From an uncultured Pelagibacteraceae bacterium (lineage in GTDB: Bacteria > Pseudomonadota > Alphaproteobacteria > Pelagibacterales > Pelagibacteraceae), in contig CACPFY010000008.1 in NCBI GenBank assembly GCA_902633335.1, positions 1 through 56,651 on the forward strand: 56,651 nt of DNA, written 5' to 3'. The position numbers and the translations under genes were made by a program. Below the pieces are notes generated by a model. That model was not told where the DNA came from, did no database searches, and was given only the letters and a program-made list of their open reading frames with translations. Shown in pieces: positions 9,047 through 18,796 of the stretch; position 1 is the stretch's first letter; each line of letters opens with the position of its first letter.

Positions 9047-9208
9047 CCCCATCTGTTTTGAAACCTGAGAGATTTACTCCTTCGGTGAGGCTAAGCCTGC
9101 TTTCCAGAGTTATTACGGCAACGGTCCTTTTGCCTGAGAGTTTCCGGGGTGGTTGCTCCTTCGGCGCTACAAAAAGTAGACTCTCCCGTTACAAACGGAC
9201 TCTCGTCC
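9047..9208 (-). promoter_or_regulatory. Tandem glycine riboswitch (two aptamers) upstream of gcvT
   Basis: Read on the minus strand, two copies of the glycine aptamer core follow one another. The first is about 9208-9123, with GGACGAGAG, CGCCGAAGGAGCAA and AAACTCTCAGGCAAAAGGAC. The second is about 9122-9047, with CACCGAAGGAGTAAA and TCTCTCAGGTTTCAAAACAG. A short linker joins them and no terminator follows. These are the hallmark conserved strings of the glycine riboswitch, which in most bacteria turns on gcv genes when glycine is abundant. It starts only 15 bases after the stop of the EamA gene on the same strand. I could not identify its promoter with confidence, so that promoter may lie inside the EamA coding sequence. 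Confidence 0.95.
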
Positions 9209-9223
9209 ATTATTCAGAAAAAG

Positions 9224-10099
9224 TCAATTATTTTTGTTGTTTATTTTCTTTGGTTTATCTGAACTTTTTAATATCACAGCAGAAATAATTATTGCTCCAC
9301 CCACAAATACACTAATTGGTGGTACTTCATTAAGGAAAAGCCAAACCCAAACCGGTGCAAAAATTGTTTCTAATAACATTAACAATCCAACTGTAACGGC
9401 CGGTGTCGTTTTAGAACCGATAGTCACACATATAAAACCAAAGGCTAATTGAGGAACACCTAGAAAAAAACCCATTAATATGTCATTTGGTGAAAAAGAT
9501 AAATTACTTGCTAAAGTTATTCCGTACAAGCCACTAAATATCCCAGAGTAAAAAATTGCAGGAACCATATCTAGCTCAGGAAATTTTCTAATAATCATTA
9601 CTAATATTGTAAAATTAATAGGAATCGCAAATGCAACGATATTTCCAAATAAAGTGCCTTGATTAATTGAGTCTCCTAGCATCACAATTAAACCAGCAAA
9701 AGCCAGAGCGATAGAGATAAAGCCTTTTAATGTTATCTTTTCTTTAAGAAATAAAAAACCAAAAACCGCTAAAAAAATTGTTTGAGTGCTTATAATAAAA
9801 ACAACATTAGCTACTGAAGTTTTGGACATGGCAACAATATAAGCAACGAAACTTAAAGATAAGAATAATCCTGCAGTGACAGCTGGAATACCTGATTGTT
9901 TAATAACTTCAACTGTATTTCTTTTATATGTAAAAACTAAAAAGATTATTAAAGCAATTATAAAAAAAAAGGATCTAATAGTAAGTATTTGCCAAATATC
10001 TGTAGTATCAAAAGATCTAATTATCAAACCGCCCCAACTTAAAAAAAAGCCACCTAGCAAACATAATATATACCCAGGAATTTTATAAATTGAATTCAT
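9224..10099 (-). CDS. EamA/DMT-family transporter
   Basis: A 291-residue integral membrane protein with about ten hydrophobic segments in two repeats, the drug/metabolite transporter (EamA) architecture. SWGGLIIRS and the repeat-end segments around LAVFGFLFLKEKITLKGFISIALAFAGL and LLMLETIFAPVWVWLFLNEVPP are typical. Such proteins usually export amino acids or metabolites, but the substrate cannot be inferred. The start overlaps the MATE gene's stop by 4 bases, so the two exporters are co-translated. It ends just ahead of the glycine riboswitch, with no terminator between, so read-through into gcv is possible. Confidence 0.85.
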   Translation of the reverse strand: MNSIYKIPGYILCLLGGFFLSWGGLIIRSFDTTDIWQILTIRSFFFIIALIIFLVFTYKRNTVEVIKQSGIPAVTAGLFLSLSFVAYIVAMSKTSVANVVFIISTQTIFLAVFGFLFLKEKITLKGFISIALAFAGLIVMLGDSINQGTLFGNIVAFAIPINFTILVMIIRKFPELDMVPAIFYSGIFSGLYGITLASNLSFSPNDILMGFFLGVPQLAFGFICVTIGSKTTPAVTVGLLMLLETIFAPVWVWLFLNEVPPISVFVGGAIIISAVILKSSDKPKKINNKNN

Positions 10100-11430
10100 T
10101 TAAACTTTTTCAAAATTTGTGGAAAGTAAAAATGTAAAGTTGCTGCTCTCAAAATCATAAATAATGTTAAAGCAAACCAAATTCCATAATTATGAATCTC
10201 TTTAATAATAAATAGAGATAGAGTAAGATAAATAACTACAGATACTATCATGCTATTTCTCATTTCTTTAGTTTGAGTAGCGCCTATAAATATTCCATCT
10301 AATTGATAACAAAAAGATGCTATAGGGGGTATTATAATTACCCACAAAGCATACTTATATGATAAATATCTTAGAAGCTCTATATCAGTGATTAAGTTTA
10401 TAATTTCTTTAAACGACAAAAGATATACTAAACTTATCGCTACTCCAGTAGTGAAGCTAAGTATAATTGAATTTTTCACACAAGATAAAAACATTTTTTC
10501 TGATCTCTTTCCCACTGAATAACCAATTATGCCTTCAGTAGAAAAAGCATATGCATCAAGAAAAAAAGATGAAATAATGACTAATTGAATCAAAATTGCG
10601 TTTATTGCTACGTATTTTTCTCCTAAAGTTGAGCTTAAATAGGTTATCCAAAAAAAAGAAAAAGTTAAAAGAATAGTTCTTACAAATATATTAAAATTTA
10701 TATTAAAAAGTTTAAATAATTTTTTATGGTTAAAAACACTTTTACTATTAAACCTTGGTATTACGTTGAACTTTTTAATTATGAAATAATAAGTATAAAT
10801 TAAAAAAGAGATAGCTGTAAGATATGCAGCTATAAATGTGCCTAGAGCTACACCTGTAACATTTAAATTTAATTCCTTTACGAAATAAATGCTAAATAAT
10901 ATATTTGATAAACTTAAAATTATGATTAATAAACTTGAAATGAATGTTCTTTGTATCCCTAAGTAAAAACCAACTAAAACATAGATCACTAATTCAGCAG
11001 GAGCAGAAAGTACTCTTATGGAAATATAATCGTCTATTAGATTTTTTGTTTGAACAGATGTTTGAAAGATTTCTCTTAAAACATGTATTAATAATGGTTT
11101 AAAAATTATGATTAACAATGATATAAAAGTTGCGATGATGATATTTCTTAATATTATATAAACTAATTCTCTATAATCAGCTTTTCCAAGTGCCTGGGAT
11201 ATAAGACCAACAGTTCCCATTCTCAAAAACCCAAAACTCCAGAAAATCATTGTTAAAAAAGTAGCAGATATACTTACCGCTATAAGAAATTTTTCACTTT
11301 CTAAATGACCCATTAGACCTGTATCCACAATACCAACAAGCGGAATAGCTAAATTAGAAAAGAAAATGGGTATTGAAAGTCTTAATATCTGCCATTTTGT
11401 AATATTAACAGTTAACCTCATAGCGGCCAT
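10096..11430 (-). CDS. MATE-family efflux transporter
   Basis: A 444-residue protein with twelve predicted membrane segments in two homologous halves, as in MATE (DinF-like) cation-coupled exporters. The start region has LRLSIPIFFSNLAIPLVGIVDTGLMGHL, the classic first helix of the family. The second half contains FFLDAYAFSTEGIIGYSVG. MATE proteins extrude organic cations or metabolites, and the substrate here is unknown. A second ATG three codons in is possible as start. It is divergent from the TerC gene across 59 AT-rich bases. Its stop overlaps the EamA start (ATGA). Confidence 0.88.
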   Translation of the reverse strand: MAAMRLTVNITKWQILRLSIPIFFSNLAIPLVGIVDTGLMGHLESEKFLIAVSISATFLTMIFWSFGFLRMGTVGLISQALGKADYRELVYIILRNIIIATFISLLIIIFKPLLIHVLREIFQTSVQTKNLIDDYISIRVLSAPAELVIYVLVGFYLGIQRTFISSLLIIILSLSNILFSIYFVKELNLNVTGVALGTFIAAYLTAISFLIYTYYFIIKKFNVIPRFNSKSVFNHKKLFKLFNINFNIFVRTILLTFSFFWITYLSSTLGEKYVAINAILIQLVIISSFFLDAYAFSTEGIIGYSVGKRSEKMFLSCVKNSIILSFTTGVAISLVYLLSFKEIINLITDIELLRYLSYKYALWVIIIPPIASFCYQLDGIFIGATQTKEMRNSMIVSVVIYLTLSLFIIKEIHNYGIWFALTLFMILRAATLHFYFPQILKKFK

Positions 11431-11489
11431 ATCAATGAATAAATTATTCTTTATATAGAAACAATTAAATTATATAAGAAATTAATAAA

Positions 11490-12110
11490 ATGGTTGAACA
11501 GTTCATAATCGCTATACAGATCATACTAATTGATATCGTAATGGCTGCGGATAACGCGATCATTATAGGTTTAATAGCTGCAAATTTTGCTCCGCAAAAT
11601 AAGAAGAAAATTATCGCTTGGGGAGTTGCTGGAGCATTTATCTTTAGAATATTTTTTGCATTTGGTACCGAGTATATGTTGGAATATGCATGGATAAAAA
11701 TAGTCGGTGGATTAGCTCTTTTATGGATAGTTTATAATATTAGACAAGATTTATTTGGAAAAAATAAGATTAGATCACCGGAGGTCAAATCAAAAGAGCC
11801 AGTTTCTTTTAAGACTGGTGTTTACAGAATTTTAATAGCAGATATTACTTTGAGTTTTGACAACGTTTTAGGAGTAGTTGGTGCTGCTAAAGACTATTAC
11901 TATTTAATGATAACAGGATTGCTTTTATCAGTTTTTTTAGTTGCTACACTTGCTACTTATTTTGCTAACTATATCAAGGAGCATAAATGGTTGGGTTATG
12001 TTGGTATATTTGTAATTATAATTGTAGCGTTACAGCTCATAATAGGTGGACTTGTAAATTTAGATGTTTTAACCATTAATGAAAAATACGAAGTTTTGTT
12101 TAGCGTATGA
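11490..12110 (+). CDS. TerC-family integral membrane protein
   Basis: A 206-residue membrane protein of the TerC/YjbE family. It has about seven hydrophobic segments, with the conserved acidic motifs ADNAIIIG near residue 20 and SFDNVLGV near residue 125 that define the family and probably bind metal. TerC proteins are linked to tellurite resistance, manganese export or membrane metal homeostasis. No tellurite genes are nearby, so a manganese or general metal role is more plausible here (inference). The stop overlaps the ATG of the following FAD protein (ATGA), giving a two-gene unit. Confidence 0.88.
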   Translation: MVEQFIIAIQIILIDIVMAADNAIIIGLIAANFAPQNKKKIIAWGVAGAFIFRIFFAFGTEYMLEYAWIKIVGGLALLWIVYNIRQDLFGKNKIRSPEVKSKEPVSFKTGVYRILIADITLSFDNVLGVVGAAKDYYYLMITGLLLSVFLVATLATYFANYIKEHKWLGYVGIFVIIIVALQLIIGGLVNLDVLTINEKYEVLFSV

Positions 12111-13099
12111 TAGATTTTTGCGTTTTGGGATCCGGTCTTTCAGGGTCTACAATTGCTAATCTCTTAAGCAAAAGATACTCAATTAAAATTTTAGAAAAAG
12201 CAAAAGGCATTGGTGGAAGGTCATCAACAAGCAAAATGGGTAATACTGTTAGGTTTGATCACGGTCTTCAATATTACTCTCCAAAAGATTTGGAATTTAA
12301 AAAGTTTGTTAACAGATTAATTAAAAAAAAAATATTAAAGATTTGGAACGGCGATCATTTAGATTTTACATTCAAAAATAAAGAGAGCTCTAGCAAAATT
12401 ATAGGAGCAAAAGGAAATAATGATCTAAATAAATTTTTATTAAAAAAAATAAAAAAAAATTTCAATCAACAAATCACTAATGTTAGATTCAATAAAACAC
12501 ATTGGGATATATACGGAAAAAATAAAAAATTTAAAGCTAAAAGTATAATTATTACTTTTCCCTTCCAACAAACAAAAAAACTTGTAAAAAAATATTTAAA
12601 TAAAAATTTCCTAAAATTGAAAGTCAAAATGACACCCAATATTACTTTATTACTTAAACAAAAAAGTAAACTTAAAATTCCAATTAGCAGTGTTAGGTTA
12701 AATAATAGAATAATTTCTTGGATAAGTAACGAAAATAGTAAAAAAAGATTTTTAAGTAAAGAAAATCATTGGACGGTTCAAACTTCTGAGAATTATTCCA
12801 CGAAGATAATCAATGTTTACAAAAATAAAAAAACTTTTTATTCAAAACAAATAATTAGAGAATTTTGTAAAATACTTAATCTTGATATCAGAAGTTTAAA
12901 GGTAATTAAAATACATGGTTGGAAATATTCATGGAATAAAATAGATACTGGAAAAACATGCTATTGGGATAAAAAATTAAGAATTGGTATCTGTGGTGAT
13001 TGGTTTATCGGACCTAAAGCTGACGCAGCTTGGATGAGCGCAAATAGTTTATATCAAAAAATAAAAAAAACCCGCCTAAAAAATTTTAAGCGGGTTTAA
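12107..13099 (+). CDS. FAD/NAD(P)-binding oxidoreductase, renalase-like
   Basis: A 330-residue Rossmann flavoprotein. GSGLSGSTIANLL follows the first strand, then EKAKGIGGRSST and FDHGLQYYS, a pattern shared with renalase-like amine-oxidase-fold proteins. The C-terminus has IGICGDWFIGPKADAAWMSAN, the second FAD motif. The substrate is unknown. It is exceptionally lysine-rich and basic. It overlaps the TerC gene by 4 bases. The last eleven codons lie within a strong hairpin terminator, so the protein's C-terminus (KKTRLKNFKRV) is shaped by RNA structure. Confidence 0.8.
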   Translation: MIDFCVLGSGLSGSTIANLLSKRYSIKILEKAKGIGGRSSTSKMGNTVRFDHGLQYYSPKDLEFKKFVNRLIKKKILKIWNGDHLDFTFKNKESSSKIIGAKGNNDLNKFLLKKIKKNFNQQITNVRFNKTHWDIYGKNKKFKAKSIIITFPFQQTKKLVKKYLNKNFLKLKVKMTPNITLLLKQKSKLKIPISSVRLNNRIISWISNENSKKRFLSKENHWTVQTSENYSTKIINVYKNKKTFYSKQIIREFCKILNLDIRSLKVIKIHGWKYSWNKIDTGKTCYWDKKLRIGICGDWFIGPKADAAWMSANSLYQKIKKTRLKNFKRV

Positions 13100-13109
13100 T
13101 TTTTTTTAA
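13067..13109. terminator. Bidirectional intrinsic terminator inside the 3' end of the FAD protein gene
   Basis: AAAACCCGC at 13067-13075 pairs with GCGGGTTT at 13090-13097. The stem is flanked by an A run upstream and a T run downstream (13099-13107), so the hairpin can end transcription from both sides: the TerC/FAD operon on plus and the beta-barrel gene on minus. The stop codon of the plus-strand gene (13097-13099) lies at the foot of the stem. Confidence 0.88.
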
Positions 13110-13121
13110 ATTTTAATTAAA

Positions 13122-13793
13122 TTAAAATTTATAGCCTAATGATCCCGAAATTCTCGTGACATTTAAATCTGCCTCGATTAAGTTATTCGTAGATACGCCT
13201 GCTCTAGCTACTCCAGATCTTATGCTAACATCATCATAGTCGATGTGTGTTAGTTCCACTCTTCCTACTGTTCCAGCATAAGCATCAAATTCTACGCCTA
13301 AGCCAGCTTCAATACCGTCAACTGTTACGTTGCCGTATGTAGATCCAGTAGATAAGGTTTCAAGAGTATTAAGATCAGCTTCAACATAACCTAATTTAGC
13401 ATATGTTCCGTTACCGAAACCGTATGTTACGTATAGTGTTGTGTGATCGCTAATTTCTGCTTGAGCTTTGTTTGTTCCGCTATCACCTTCTCCGTTAGCA
13501 TCTTCTCTTTGTCTTAAAGATGAACTTACGTCAGCTGAACCTGGAACGTGGTCAAGACCTATTGAGAATGCAGTTCCCATGATGTTGTTGTATTCTACAA
13601 ATATAGAACCAACACCAGCTGTGTTACTTACTTCTGCTGAAGTAGATTCTCCACCCTCTGTCTCTGTACCGCTCGCGTCAATCATGGCCATAGACCCTGT
13701 TATTCCTACTGTAACACCGTATTCGGCAAGCGACTGGCTTGAACCAAATAAAGCTAGTAAAAACACTAGAGTTATTGCTTTGATCTTTTTCAT
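13122..13793 (-). CDS. Outer-membrane beta-barrel protein (OmpA/opacity-like porin domain)
   Basis: A 223-residue exported protein. An ATG at 13793 is preceded by the ribosome site AAGGAG at 4 bases, and starts a clear signal peptide (MKKIKAITLVFLLALFGSSQ, cleavage after SLA). An upstream in-frame start at 13817 would spoil the signal and lacks a ribosome site. The mature part alternates hydrophobic and polar residues with many Gly, Tyr and Thr (VTVGITGSMA, YVTYGFGNGTYAKLGYVEAD, GLGVEFDAYAG). It ends in a terminal Phe (SGSLGYKF), the signature recognised by the outer-membrane insertion machinery. The role could be a small porin or structural protein. It is single and has its own upstream region of about 160 bases. 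Confidence 0.85.
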   Translation of the reverse strand: MKKIKAITLVFLLALFGSSQSLAEYGVTVGITGSMAMIDASGTETEGGESTSAEVSNTAGVGSIFVEYNNIMGTAFSIGLDHVPGSADVSSSLRQREDANGEGDSGTNKAQAEISDHTTLYVTYGFGNGTYAKLGYVEADLNTLETLSTGSTYGNVTVDGIEAGLGVEFDAYAGTVGRVELTHIDYDDVSIRSGVARAGVSTNNLIEADLNVTRISGSLGYKF

Positions 13794-13954
13794 AATTCTC
13801 CTTAGTAAATTGTACAATTAACTAGATCTTCTTTATGACATAAATTTATTCGTGTCTACTTTAAACGTTGTAAAAAAACTGAGTAAATCAACAAAAAATG
13901 CCTATTTTGTTGACTTTTTGTGTGATATAAAGGCAACACTAATTAGTTAATTTG

Positions 13955-15460
13955 CTAAAAAATTGAGTTATTTTGATACTTTTTATTTATCAAGTTTTTT
14001 TTAATCTTTGGGTTCAAATTTACTAAATCTCTAGCCTTTAGATTCTTAAGATTTTGAACCAGTTTTAAAAATTTATCAGACTCAGATTTTGTAATAATAC
14101 CTTCTGTTAAATTTTTAAATTTTTCAATATAATTAGATCTTCTAAAAGGCCTAAGTCCACTTGGGTGCGCATCAGCAACTTCTTTTTCTTCAGAAATAAC
14201 AGATCCATCTCTCATTTTAACAATTACTTTGCCACCAAATGATTTTTTTAGTGGGTCAGGATCGTGATATTTTTTTGTCCATTCAGCGTCTTCAAATGTT
14301 TCTATTTTTCGCCAAAGTTCAACTGTACTTTTTCTATTAGCCCTTTCAGGAGTATATGATTTAATATGATGCCAATTTCCATCTTCAAGTGCAACAGCAA
14401 ATATATACATTATAGAGTGATCTAAAGTTTCTCTGCTTGCTTTTGGGTCCATTTTTTGTGGGTCGTTTGAACCGGTGCCAATAACAAAATGTGTATGATG
14501 ACTTGTATGAATTTCAATTTTAGATATTAGTGACTTGTCTTTTATTTTTTTATTTAAACTTTTTGCTAAATCTATTAAAGCTTGAGATTGGTATTCTGCA
14601 GAATGTTCTTTTGTATACGTTTCTAAAATAGCTTTTTTTTCCTCATTTATATTCGGTAAAGGTACTGTGTATTCTTTATCAGGGCCAGATAGTATGTACG
14701 CAATAACACTATCTTCGCCTTCATAAATGGGGCTTGGAGCTCCTTCTCCTCTCATGCATCTGTCGACAGACTCGATAGCCATTTTCCCTGCATGAGATGG
14801 TGCAAAAGCTTTCCAGCTAGAAATTTCTCCTTTTCTAGATTGTCTTGTAGATATTGTTGTATGCAAAGCCTGTTGTATAGATTGATAAATAATATCTTTT
14901 TCTAATTTCAAAAGAGTACCAATGCCGGCTGCAACGCTAGGTCCTAAATGAGCTATATGGTCAATTTTATGTTCATGAAGACAAATGCCTTTCACAAGAT
15001 TTACTTGAACTTCATATCCAGTTAATATTCCTTTAATTAGATTAATTCCATCTATTTTTTTTTGCTGCGCTACAGCTAAAATAGCGGGAATATTATCTCC
15101 TGGATGACTGTAATCAGCTGCTAAAAAAGTATCATGATAATCTAACTCTCTTACAGCAGTTCCATTTGCCCAAGCAGCCCATTCACAATGAACTTTAAAT
15201 TTAGGATCAACCCCAAATAAAGTTGCTCCATTTTTTTTTGGATGAGCTAAAGCCATATCTCTTGCTGAAATTACAGGTTTTCTATTTAAAGATGCTATTG
15301 CTACTGATGCATTATCAATTATTCTATTTATAACCATTTCTATTGTTTCAGCTGACGGTCTAGACTTATCAGCTGCTATTTCAGCAATTTTCCAGGCTAG
15401 TTGATCTTCTTTTTTAAGCAAGGCTGAAGAGGGATGAGTTTTGACTTTTATTTCTTGCAT
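13955..15460 (-). CDS. prpD: MmgE/PrpD family protein, probable 2-methylcitrate dehydratase
   Basis: A 501-residue MmgE/PrpD-fold protein, near the length of PrpD. Landmarks are the N-terminal [29 protein letters not shown] with [38 protein letters not shown] and the C-terminal [13 protein letters not shown]. PrpD dehydrates 2-methylcitrate to 2-methylaconitate in propionate catabolism. The adjacent aconitase (1 base upstream) could rehydrate 2-methylaconitate, so the pair makes chemical sense. However, PrpB and PrpC are not in the window, and related family members act as cis-aconitate decarboxylases. The family is firm and the exact reaction is probable. Confidence 0.82.
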   Translation of the reverse strand: MQEIKVKTHPSSALLKKEDQLAWKIAEIAADKSRPSAETIEMVINRIIDNASVAIASLNRKPVISARDMALAHPKKNGATLFGVDPKFKVHCEWAAWANGTAVRELDYHDTFLAADYSHPGDNIPAILAVAQQKKIDGINLIKGILTGYEVQVNLVKGICLHEHKIDHIAHLGPSVAAGIGTLLKLEKDIIYQSIQQALHTTISTRQSRKGEISSWKAFAPSHAGKMAIESVDRCMRGEGAPSPIYEGEDSVIAYILSGPDKEYTVPLPNINEEKKAILETYTKEHSAEYQSQALIDLAKSLNKKIKDKSLISKIEIHTSHHTHFVIGTGSNDPQKMDPKASRETLDHSIMYIFAVALEDGNWHHIKSYTPERANRKSTVELWRKIETFEDAEWTKKYHDPDPLKKSFGGKVIVKMRDGSVISEEKEVADAHPSGLRPFRRSNYIEKFKNLTEGIITKSESDKFLKLVQNLKNLKARDLVNLNPKIKKNLINKKYQNNSIF

Positions 15461-15461
15461 A

Positions 15462-18134
15462 TTAATTCAACATATTTCTAAGTACGTACTGAAGAATTCC
15501 GCCATTCTTATAATACTCAACTTCATTCTGAGTATCTATTCTACAAAGAACTTTAATGGTTTTACTTGTTCCATCTTTATATTTTATTTCACAAGATAAC
15601 TCGTCTCTTGGTTTAACACCTTTATCTATATCAACTATTGTAATGAGTTCAGAACCATTAATATTCAATTTTTTTCTATCAAAACCTTCTTTAAATTGAA
15701 GAGGCAAAACACCCATACCAATAAGATTTGATCTATGAATTCTTTCAAAACTCTCAGCTATTACAGCTTTAATGCCTAAAAGTTTTGTACCTTTAGCAGC
15801 CCAATCTCTAGAAGATCCGGTACCGTATTCTTTTCCAGCTATAACGACTAAATCATTATTTCTTTTTTTATATTCCATTGCTGCATCATAAACACTCATA
15901 ACTTTTCCATCAGGTTGTAGAGTAGTGAAACCACCTTCAGTTCCAGGAGCCATTTCGTTTCTTATTTTAATATTTCCGAAGGTGCCTCTCATCATTACTT
16001 CATGGTTGCCTCTTCTTGCTCCATAAGAATTGAAATCTTTTTGTTGTACTTGGTTTTTCATAAAATAATCACCTGTGGGGCTATCTTTTTTTATGTTACC
16101 AGCTGGAGATATATGATCAGTAGTAACCGTGTCAGCTAGTAAAAGTAATATTCTTGCATCTTTAATTGGTTTAAATCCCTCTGGCTCATCTGGTAAATCA
16201 TCAAAAAAAGGAGGTTTTTTCACATATGTAGAGTTATCTTCCCAATTATAAATACTACTATCGACTGTTTTAATAGATCTCCATTCTTTAGGTCCTTCAG
16301 AAATGTTTGAATAGCGATCGATAAACATCTTAGCATTAATTGATTTTAACATTATGTTTTCAATTTCTTTATTGCTCGGCCAAATATCTTTTAAAAAGAC
16401 TTCTTTACCTTCTTTATCAGCACCAAGGGAGCTTTTATATATATCAAAATTCATGTTTCCAGCTAAAGCAAAAGCGACTACAAGAGGTGGCGAAGCAAGA
16501 TAATTAGCTTTGACATCTGGACTTATTCTTCCTTCAAAATTTCTATTTCCAGATAAAACAGAAACCGCATATAAATTCTCTTTATGTATTGCATCGGAAA
16601 TATTCTTATTTAGCGGACCAGAATTTCCAATACATGTTGTACAACCATAACCAACTAAATTAAATCCAAGTTCATCTAAATATTTATTTAACCCTGCTTT
16701 TTCTAAATAGTCAGTAACTACTTTAGATCCTGGAGCCAAAGATGTTTTTACCCACGGCTTAATCTTTAAACCTTTTTCTATAGCTTTTTTTGCTAGTAAT
16801 CCTGCACCAATCATTACGCTTGGATTTGAAGTGTTAGTGCAAGACGTAATAGCTGCTATAACTATATCTCCGTCTTTGATTTTAAAATCAGCACCATCAA
16901 CATTTGCTTCAGAGGGTTTTTCTCTCTTAGTATTTTCTTTAAAAGCTTTAGCAAAGCTCTTGGCAGAATTTGTTAATAAAACTTTGTCTTGTGGTCGTTT
17001 GGGACCAGATATACTTGGAACTACGGTGCTTATATCTAAAGACAAAGTATCAGTGAATTCCATACCTTCACTTGCCCACAGACCTTGTTCTTTTGAATAT
17101 TTTTCTACAAGTTCAATCGTTTCATTATCTCTTCCAGAGAGTTTTAAATATTTTAATGTTTCTTCATCTACTGGAAAGAATCCGCATGTTGCTCCATACT
17201 CAGGTGCCATGTTTGCTATTGTAGCTCTATCAGCTAATGTAAGATTTTTTAAACCTTCGCCATAAAACTCAACAAATTTTCCTACCACACCTTTTTTTCT
17301 AAGCATCTCAACAATTGCTAATACTAGGTCTGTAGCTGTTAATCCCTCAAGTAGTTTTCCTTTAATTTCTACTCCAACAACTTCGGGAATTAACATTGAA
17401 ATAGGTTGGCCTAACATGGCTGCCTCTGCTTCTATTCCACCTACTCCCCAGCCTAAAACTGATAATCCATTAACCATTGTCGTATGACTGTCTGTTCCAA
17501 CTAAAGTGTCTGGGTAAGCATAAAGATCATTACCGCTTTTGGATGACCATACTACTTTAGCTAGATATTCTAAATTTACTTGATGACAAATACCTGTTCC
17601 TGGTGGAACAACCCTTAAATTATTAAAAGCTTTTTGACCCCACTTAAGAAATGCATACCTCTCTCCATTTCTAGAAAATTCTTTTTCAACATTTTGATTA
17701 AATGATTTTACAGATGCATACTCATCAACCATGACAGAATGGTCTATTACTAAATCTACTGTAGATAGTGGATTAATTTGATTGGGATCTTTATTTTTTT
17801 CTTTGACTGCATCCCTCATTGCTGCAAGGTCAGCAATGGCTGGAATGCCAGTGTAATCTTGTAGTAAAGTTCTTGTGGGTCTATAAGCTATTTCTGTATT
17901 AGATTTCTTATTTTTAAGCCACTCTTTAATTGCTAGAATCTGCTTCTTGTCTACCGTTGAGCCATCTTCATATCTTAGAAGATTTTCTAATAAAACTTTT
18001 AAAGATTTAGGAAGTTTTGATATTCCTTCTAAACCATTTTTTTCTGCAGTTTTTAAATTGAAAATTTTATAATTTTTACCTGATGAATTGATAGTTTCTA
18101 AAGAGTTAAACGAATTTTTACTATTAAATTTCAT
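15462..18134 (-). CDS. acnA: Aconitate hydratase A
   Basis: An 890-residue aconitase of the AcnA/IRP type, interconverting citrate and isocitrate in the TCA cycle. The 4Fe-4S ligands are visible as Cys in [11 protein letters not shown] near residue 430 and two Cys in [12 protein letters not shown] near 495. The substrate loop [10 protein letters not shown] and the C-terminal swivel domain [16 protein letters not shown] are present. The [12 protein letters not shown] linker is typical of AcnA rather than AcnD. It sits between a LysE exporter (3 bases upstream) and prpD (1 base downstream), so one transcript is likely. It may also serve methylaconitate hydration. Confidence 0.95.
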   Translation of the reverse strand: MKFNSKNSFNSLETINSSGKNYKIFNLKTAEKNGLEGISKLPKSLKVLLENLLRYEDGSTVDKKQILAIKEWLKNKKSNTEIAYRPTRTLLQDYTGIPAIADLAAMRDAVKEKNKDPNQINPLSTVDLVIDHSVMVDEYASVKSFNQNVEKEFSRNGERYAFLKWGQKAFNNLRVVPPGTGICHQVNLEYLAKVVWSSKSGNDLYAYPDTLVGTDSHTTMVNGLSVLGWGVGGIEAEAAMLGQPISMLIPEVVGVEIKGKLLEGLTATDLVLAIVEMLRKKGVVGKFVEFYGEGLKNLTLADRATIANMAPEYGATCGFFPVDEETLKYLKLSGRDNETIELVEKYSKEQGLWASEGMEFTDTLSLDISTVVPSISGPKRPQDKVLLTNSAKSFAKAFKENTKREKPSEANVDGADFKIKDGDIVIAAITSCTNTSNPSVMIGAGLLAKKAIEKGLKIKPWVKTSLAPGSKVVTDYLEKAGLNKYLDELGFNLVGYGCTTCIGNSGPLNKNISDAIHKENLYAVSVLSGNRNFEGRISPDVKANYLASPPLVVAFALAGNMNFDIYKSSLGADKEGKEVFLKDIWPSNKEIENIMLKSINAKMFIDRYSNISEGPKEWRSIKTVDSSIYNWEDNSTYVKKPPFFDDLPDEPEGFKPIKDARILLLLADTVTTDHISPAGNIKKDSPTGDYFMKNQVQQKDFNSYGARRGNHEVMMRGTFGNIKIRNEMAPGTEGGFTTLQPDGKVMSVYDAAMEYKKRNNDLVVIAGKEYGTGSSRDWAAKGTKLLGIKAVIAESFERIHRSNLIGMGVLPLQFKEGFDRKKLNINGSELITIVDIDKGVKPRDELSCEIKYKDGTSKTIKVLCRIDTQNEVEYYKNGGILQYVLRNMLN

Positions 18135-18137
18135 GCG

Positions 18138-18725
18138 CTATACATAGAACATAATAACACAAACGATAAGCAAAAAAGACATTGAGTAATTAAAATTCTT
18201 AATAAATTTATCACTTGTGGCGAATTTTCTCATGTATTTTCCCATTAAACACCACGCTGTCTGACTTCCAACAGCCATACAAAACCAAACTGATGTCAAA
18301 ATTATTGAGTCTCTTAAATAATTATTTTCAGTATCTATAAAAAGAGAAATAGAAGTCAGTCCAACAATAATGCTTTTTGGATTTACAAATTGAAACCAGA
18401 AAGTATTCAGAAAAGTTACTGGTTTTGGATCAATTTTTTGATTCTTTGTTTGCCCCCCAAAAGATAGTTTATACGCCATATATAATAGATAAATTGATCC
18501 AAGAATTTTAATTATGGTTTGAATAAATTGATATTTCTCAAAAACTGCAGCAGATGTTAATTGCAAGAGTATTATTAAAAGTGTCCATCCAATTATTACA
18601 CCAAGCATTGTAGGTATAGCTTTTCTAAAGCCAAAGTTAAACGCTGTATAAGATGTCATGATATTATTAGGTCCAGGTGAAAAAGCTGTAGCAATACCAA
18701 ATAATATTAATGGAAGAATTTGCAT
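18138..18725 (-). CDS. LysE-family translocator (first copy)
   Basis: A 195-residue membrane protein with about six hydrophobic segments. The N-terminal ATAFSPGPNNIMTSYTAFNFGFRKAIPT is the LysE/RhtB signature, followed by LGSIYLLYMAYKL and FWFQFVNPKSIIVGL. Members export amino acids and related compounds, and the substrate is unknown. The stop is 3 bases before acnA, so the exporter, aconitase and PrpD are probably one operon. This suggests relief of a metabolite that accumulates in that pathway (inference). A second LysE-type gene lies at 36681-37295. Confidence 0.85.
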   Translation of the reverse strand: MQILPLILFGIATAFSPGPNNIMTSYTAFNFGFRKAIPTMLGVIIGWTLLIILLQLTSAAVFEKYQFIQTIIKILGSIYLLYMAYKLSFGGQTKNQKIDPKPVTFLNTFWFQFVNPKSIIVGLTSISLFIDTENNYLRDSIILTSVWFCMAVGSQTAWCLMGKYMRKFATSDKFIKNFNYSMSFLLIVCVIMFYV

Positions 18726-18796
18726 TTTGTTTTTGTGGAATTCTTATTCTATCATTAATTCATAAACAATAATTCAAAATTATTTTTTTTCATATT

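Noticed and set aside
8992-9288. Open frame on the plus strand across the glycine riboswitch
   Set aside because: The bases are explained by two riboswitch aptamers on the minus strand, and the translation matches nothing.
13468-13821. Plus-strand frame opposite the beta-barrel gene
   Set aside because: The minus-strand product has a signal peptide, ribosome site and beta-barrel ending; the antisense frame has none of these.
16831-17265. A 144-codon open frame on the plus strand within acnA
   Set aside because: It lies opposite a fully recognisable aconitase, shows no family pattern and arises from the biased codon use of the real gene.
15462-18134. Aconitase considered as AcnD (2-methylcitrate dehydratase) because of the PrpD neighbour
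   Set aside because: The length, [12 protein letters not shown] linker and general pattern fit AcnA, and AcnD normally pairs with PrpF rather than PrpD.
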